IMG/VR virus record: IMGVR_UViG_3300033571_002949 | Location: 21,913-85,912 of that record | From: a virus | DNA: 64,000 nt | Reading direction: 5' to 3' (one strand) | Shown here: in pieces, positions 61,517 through 64,000 of the stretch | Position numbering within the stretch: position 1 is the first letter of the stretch | Layout of the letters: each line of letters begins with the position of its first letter | Notes under the pieces: model-generated | What the model saw: the letters and a program-made list of their open reading frames with translations, nothing else | What the model was told of the DNA's origin: nothing | The model's database searches: none | Program-made: the position numbers and the translations under genes

Positions 61517-62399
61517 GATTACCAGTCGTTGGCCGCATCAAAATAAAATTAAAGTTGAGTGGAATCTTGGTAAGCGATGTAATTATGACTGTGCTTATTG
61601 TCCTGCTGAAATACATGATAACCGTAGCTCACACACCGACATAGAAATTTTAAAATCTACAGTAGATAGATTGATTAAACTAGGAGATGTACGTATTAGT
61701 TTTACAGGTGGCGAACCTACAGTACATCCGCATATAAGCGAACTAATTGACTATTGTAAACACGTTGGAGTCAGTTGGGTAAGCGTGACAACTAACGGTA
61801 CAAGAAAGCCCGAATGGTATATTAATCAAAAAACCGATCACTGGGTTTTTAGTTTACATTTCACAGAAGGTGACTGGCATAGAGTAGTACATACAGTTAA
61901 AAGTTTTCATATGTTAAAGCACCTTACCCCGGTGATGGTTAATGTTATGGCACACCACGACTACATGATACAGGCTAAAGCCGCTGTAACAATTTTTAAA
62001 GAAGCAAACGTACCATATGCTGTGCGTAGAATACGCTGGACTGAGGGTGATAGAGATTTGTTTGACGACATGCGTTACCATCCAGATGATTTACAATGGA
62101 TTAAAGACAATTCTGCTACAGTAGAATCAAATTGTGTAATTGATGATAAAACATTAATACATGCCAACGATGTTATTAAATTACATTTAAATCAATTTAA
62201 AGATTGGCAGTGCAGTGCAGGCATTGAAAGTTTAATGATTAATTGGGATGGTGAAGTACATCGTGCTACTTGTAGGGTAGGAGGAAGCCTTGGAAATATC
62301 TATCTAAATACTTTTACAGTACCAGCAGAGCCTGTTGTATGCGATCGAAATTTTTGTACCTGTGCCGCAGATATACCGTTAACTAAGGTAAAGATATGA
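61509..62399 (+). CDS. Radical SAM protein (8 of 8), paralog of the gene at 57018
   Basis: 296 residues. GKRCNYDCAYCPAEIHD gives C24, C28 and C31, and ISFTGGEPTVHPHISELIDY is the SAM-binding part. CSAGIESLMINWDGEVHRAT, CRVGGSLGN and CDRNFCTCAADIPLTK near the end contain the extra cysteines. It overlaps both neighbours (8 and 4 bases). The substrate is unknown; the close pairing with the larger radical SAM protein suggests they act in sequence or as a complex. Confidence 0.85.
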   Translation: MYKITSRWPHQNKIKVEWNLGKRCNYDCAYCPAEIHDNRSSHTDIEILKSTVDRLIKLGDVRISFTGGEPTVHPHISELIDYCKHVGVSWVSVTTNGTRKPEWYINQKTDHWVFSLHFTEGDWHRVVHTVKSFHMLKHLTPVMVNVMAHHDYMIQAKAAVTIFKEANVPYAVRRIRWTEGDRDLFDDMRYHPDDLQWIKDNSATVESNCVIDDKTLIHANDVIKLHLNQFKDWQCSAGIESLMINWDGEVHRATCRVGGSLGNIYLNTFTVPAEPVVCDRNFCTCAADIPLTKVKI

Positions 62400-62893
62400 T
62401 ATATGTCGGAAACTTTGCTAGTTGGATTGACCCTAGCATAATTGATAGAATATTAACAACTCCGGGCGAACGTCGACCTAAAACACAGGCAGGAGAGTAT
62501 GAATTAGCCACTGCAAAAAAATGGCAGGCTTCTGGTATTGATATGTCTAAGATAGGTTGGGAATTTTACTACAATGAACATATAGGAAGAGATCATATCG
62601 ATTTACCAATGAATATTAATGGTAAAAAATACAAGTGGTGGTTTAGTAAACTCAATCCGGGCGACATGTTGCCCATGCACGTGGATCATTTTGAATCTGC
62701 AGAGAATGTACAACGATACTGGATGGCTTGCCAGGATCATCAGCCAGGGCATGTGTTCGCATATGAAGGTCAATTTTTAGAAAATTACAAAGCAGGGGAC
62801 ATGTTTGAACTAGCACCTGCAAATGTAGAACACGGAGCAGCCAATCTAGGAACAGTTCCTAAAATTAGTTTACAAATTTTATTGTTTGATTAA
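62396..62893 (+). CDS. 2OG-Fe(II) oxygenase-like protein (small)
   Basis: 165 residues. MLPMHVDHFESAENV gives His95-x-Asp97, and ELAPANVEHGAANLG gives His146; the preceding LENYKAGDMFEL strand is typical of the double-stranded beta-helix. The distal Arg is not evident (KISLQILLFD at the end), so 2OG binding may use Lys or another residue. It overlaps the radical SAM gene (ATGA) and the convergent oxygenase gene by 4 bases. Confidence 0.65.
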   Translation: MIYVGNFASWIDPSIIDRILTTPGERRPKTQAGEYELATAKKWQASGIDMSKIGWEFYYNEHIGRDHIDLPMNINGKKYKWWFSKLNPGDMLPMHVDHFESAENVQRYWMACQDHQPGHVFAYEGQFLENYKAGDMFELAPANVEHGAANLGTVPKISLQILLFD

Positions 62894-63669
62894 TAGTTTT
62901 CTAGGTGTGCAACACCAATGCGTTCTCTAAATTCGTCGGTGAATGCGCCATCAATTCTTATACTATAACTTTGTACATCAGACCGCCCACCAGCATGCCA
63001 ATCTAAATCGTTAAAAAACACTGCACGACAGTCTACAGATATACGGTTATCTGCTTCAGGATCGTATATATAAAACGGTTTATCAGCATTTGGACGCAAA
63101 TGAATAAATTCATGTCTATGCGGATAGTAGTCGTGTTCGCCTTCTAGTAAATCTCGATGTATGGGCATTAAGCAGTCGTGTTCTGCTTTAAAAATTATAA
63201 TGCGACCTATGGTTTTGAAAACTTTGTTCTGTATTGACTGCTCAATCCATTCTTTAACTTTAGGAAAATGATTTACGGCATCGGCAGTCCATTCCTTTTC
63301 TTCAAATCTCGATTCCCAACCGCCCGCTTCTGTTTTAAGGAAAATAAATTGATAAGGGTCGTATGCACCCAACGCAAGTTTTAAAAACAACATAAACTTA
63401 TCGCGATTATTATATTCTCCTATTTCTATACCTAATCGTTTAATTTCGTGATCTGCAGGCAGTGCATGATATTCTTCTAATGCTTGATAAAGTGGCTTGA
63501 ACTCCCAACGATATTGTTCAGCAGCCGCAGGCTTAACCATATTACCTTCTTTTTTGTAATCAGCCATAACAATACCCTTACAGATTTCGTAATGCAGTTT
63601 GGTAAATCCTTCTATATCGATAAAAGAATCTAGGTTAATGTAAGGTTGAGAATTTATTCCGCGGATCAT
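62890..63669 (-). CDS. 2OG-Fe(II) oxygenase-like protein (larger)
   Basis: 259 residues. LMPIHRDLLEGEHDYYPHRH gives His171-x-Asp173, FFNDLDWHAGGRSDVQSYSI with RIDG gives His225 and Arg239. HEFIHLRPNADKPFYIYDPE is the intervening strand. It is the Asp/Asn-hydroxylase-like type. The gene makes up a single-gene minus-strand unit, 42 bases from the divergent gene that leaves the window. Confidence 0.7.
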   Translation of the reverse strand: MIRGINSQPYINLDSFIDIEGFTKLHYEICKGIVMADYKKEGNMVKPAAAEQYRWEFKPLYQALEEYHALPADHEIKRLGIEIGEYNNRDKFMLFLKLALGAYDPYQFIFLKTEAGGWESRFEEKEWTADAVNHFPKVKEWIEQSIQNKVFKTIGRIIIFKAEHDCLMPIHRDLLEGEHDYYPHRHEFIHLRPNADKPFYIYDPEADNRISVDCRAVFFNDLDWHAGGRSDVQSYSIRIDGAFTDEFRERIGVAHLENY

Positions 63670-63676
63670 AGGCTCA

Positions 63677-63683
63677 ATAAATA
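63677..63683 (+). promoter_or_regulatory. Late promoter-like ATAAATA
   Basis: The string AATAAATATAG is identical to that before the gp8-like gene at 15653. It lies 28 bases before the ATG at 63712 and probably drives the unit that leaves the window on the right. Confidence 0.5.
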
Positions 63684-63711
63684 TAGCATACTTTAATTTA
63701 TCAACAAAACA

Positions 63712-64000
63712 ATGACAGATATATCAAATTGGAACTTATATTGGAACTTAGAAGGAGACGAATTGGTACGAGCCAATTTAGTCTATAGTGCCTATGTTAG
63801 CCCTGACAAAAAACACTTTTGTCAGTGGTTTGCTAGAGATATAAGATATCATCGAGACCCCGACGAAAACGCTCTCTGGACAACTGAATTGTTAAAAGAC
63901 AGATTTGACAAAGAAATTGAATTTCATGCTAGGGCTCGTCGACATATGACCACCCTACCAATAGTTGATATTGACGAGCAAGAACTTAAAATCATTTATG
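63712..64000 (+). CDS. Protein of unknown function (3' end outside window)
   Basis: The frame starts at ATG 63712 and stays open to the window edge (96 complete codons). It begins MTDISNWNLYWNLEGDELVR and contains HFCQWFARDIRYHRDPDENA. Trp/Tyr-rich N-terminal sequence is all that can be said; no family is recognised. It has a strong late promoter-like motif upstream but no clear ribosome binding site. Confidence 0.6.
   Translation, partial: MTDISNWNLYWNLEGDELVRANLVYSAYVSPDKKHFCQWFARDIRYHRDPDENALWTTELLKDRFDKEIEFHARARRHMTTLPIVDIDEQELKIIY

Noticed and set aside
1-64000. tRNA genes, CRISPR arrays, insertion sequences, integrase or attachment sites
   Set aside because: Intergenic gaps are all shorter than about 70 bases and contain no cloverleaf, spaced repeats or terminal inverted repeats; no transposase or recombinase motif was seen.

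Overview
The window is part of the genome of a large, AT-rich, tailed phage (myovirus) of the T4-like type, most like those known from marine or freshwater bacteria. The evidence is a baseplate gp6-like wedge protein, a 4472-residue structural protein, a gp8-like protein, three paralogous tail fibres (one with a tail-collar domain), almost gapless gene packing with ATGA and TAATG junctions, and T4-type late promoter motifs (NTAAATA or ATAAGTA) at the heads of transcription units. The host cannot be read from the sequence.

Layout. Positions 1-23011 (+) are the virion module: baseplate wedge, giant structural protein, gp8-like protein, three fibres and one further putative structural protein. 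At 23020-23076 a sigma70-type promoter, a long hairpin with a T-tract and the next gene's ribosome binding site are nested in 57 bases. Positions 23077-40954 (+) are one tightly packed run: glycosyltransferase-like proteins, radical SAM enzymes, three tandem SGNH hydrolases, and a core of NTP-transferase, cupin, RuBisCO-like protein, kinase-like protein, DHQS/EEVS-type sugar phosphate cyclase and SDR. Positions 41015-43558 (+) hold an epimerase and two 2OG-Fe(II)-type oxygenases, one fused to a second carbohydrate-cluster domain. Positions 43545-52044 (-) hold two glycosyltransferase-like paralogs, an amidinotransferase, a sulfotransferase, an APS-kinase/nucleotidyltransferase fusion, a minimal DegT aminotransferase, a GNAT-like protein, an unknown large protein and a 2OG oxygenase. 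From 52096 to the end, short islands alternate in strand: radical SAM proteins, 2OG oxygenases, a QueC-like PP-loop enzyme, a second amidinotransferase, an ATE-like GNAT and a PLP enzyme.

How the genes may work together. About 50 consecutive non-virion genes encode sugar- and small-molecule-modifying enzymes, including eight radical SAM proteins, six 2OG-oxygenase-type proteins, four SGNH hydrolases, two amidinotransferases and two PLP enzymes. Cyclase, dehydrogenase, aminotransferase, amidinotransferase, kinase, nucleotidyltransferase and glycosyltransferase are the classes used by bacteria to make and attach guanidino-aminocyclitols (streptomycin-type chemistry). I infer that the phage carries its own pathway for an unusual cyclitol or sugar, possibly displayed on a glycan of the virion or the host surface. 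This pathway is not proven by the sequence.

Limits: all family calls come from reading motifs by eye. No database search was possible.
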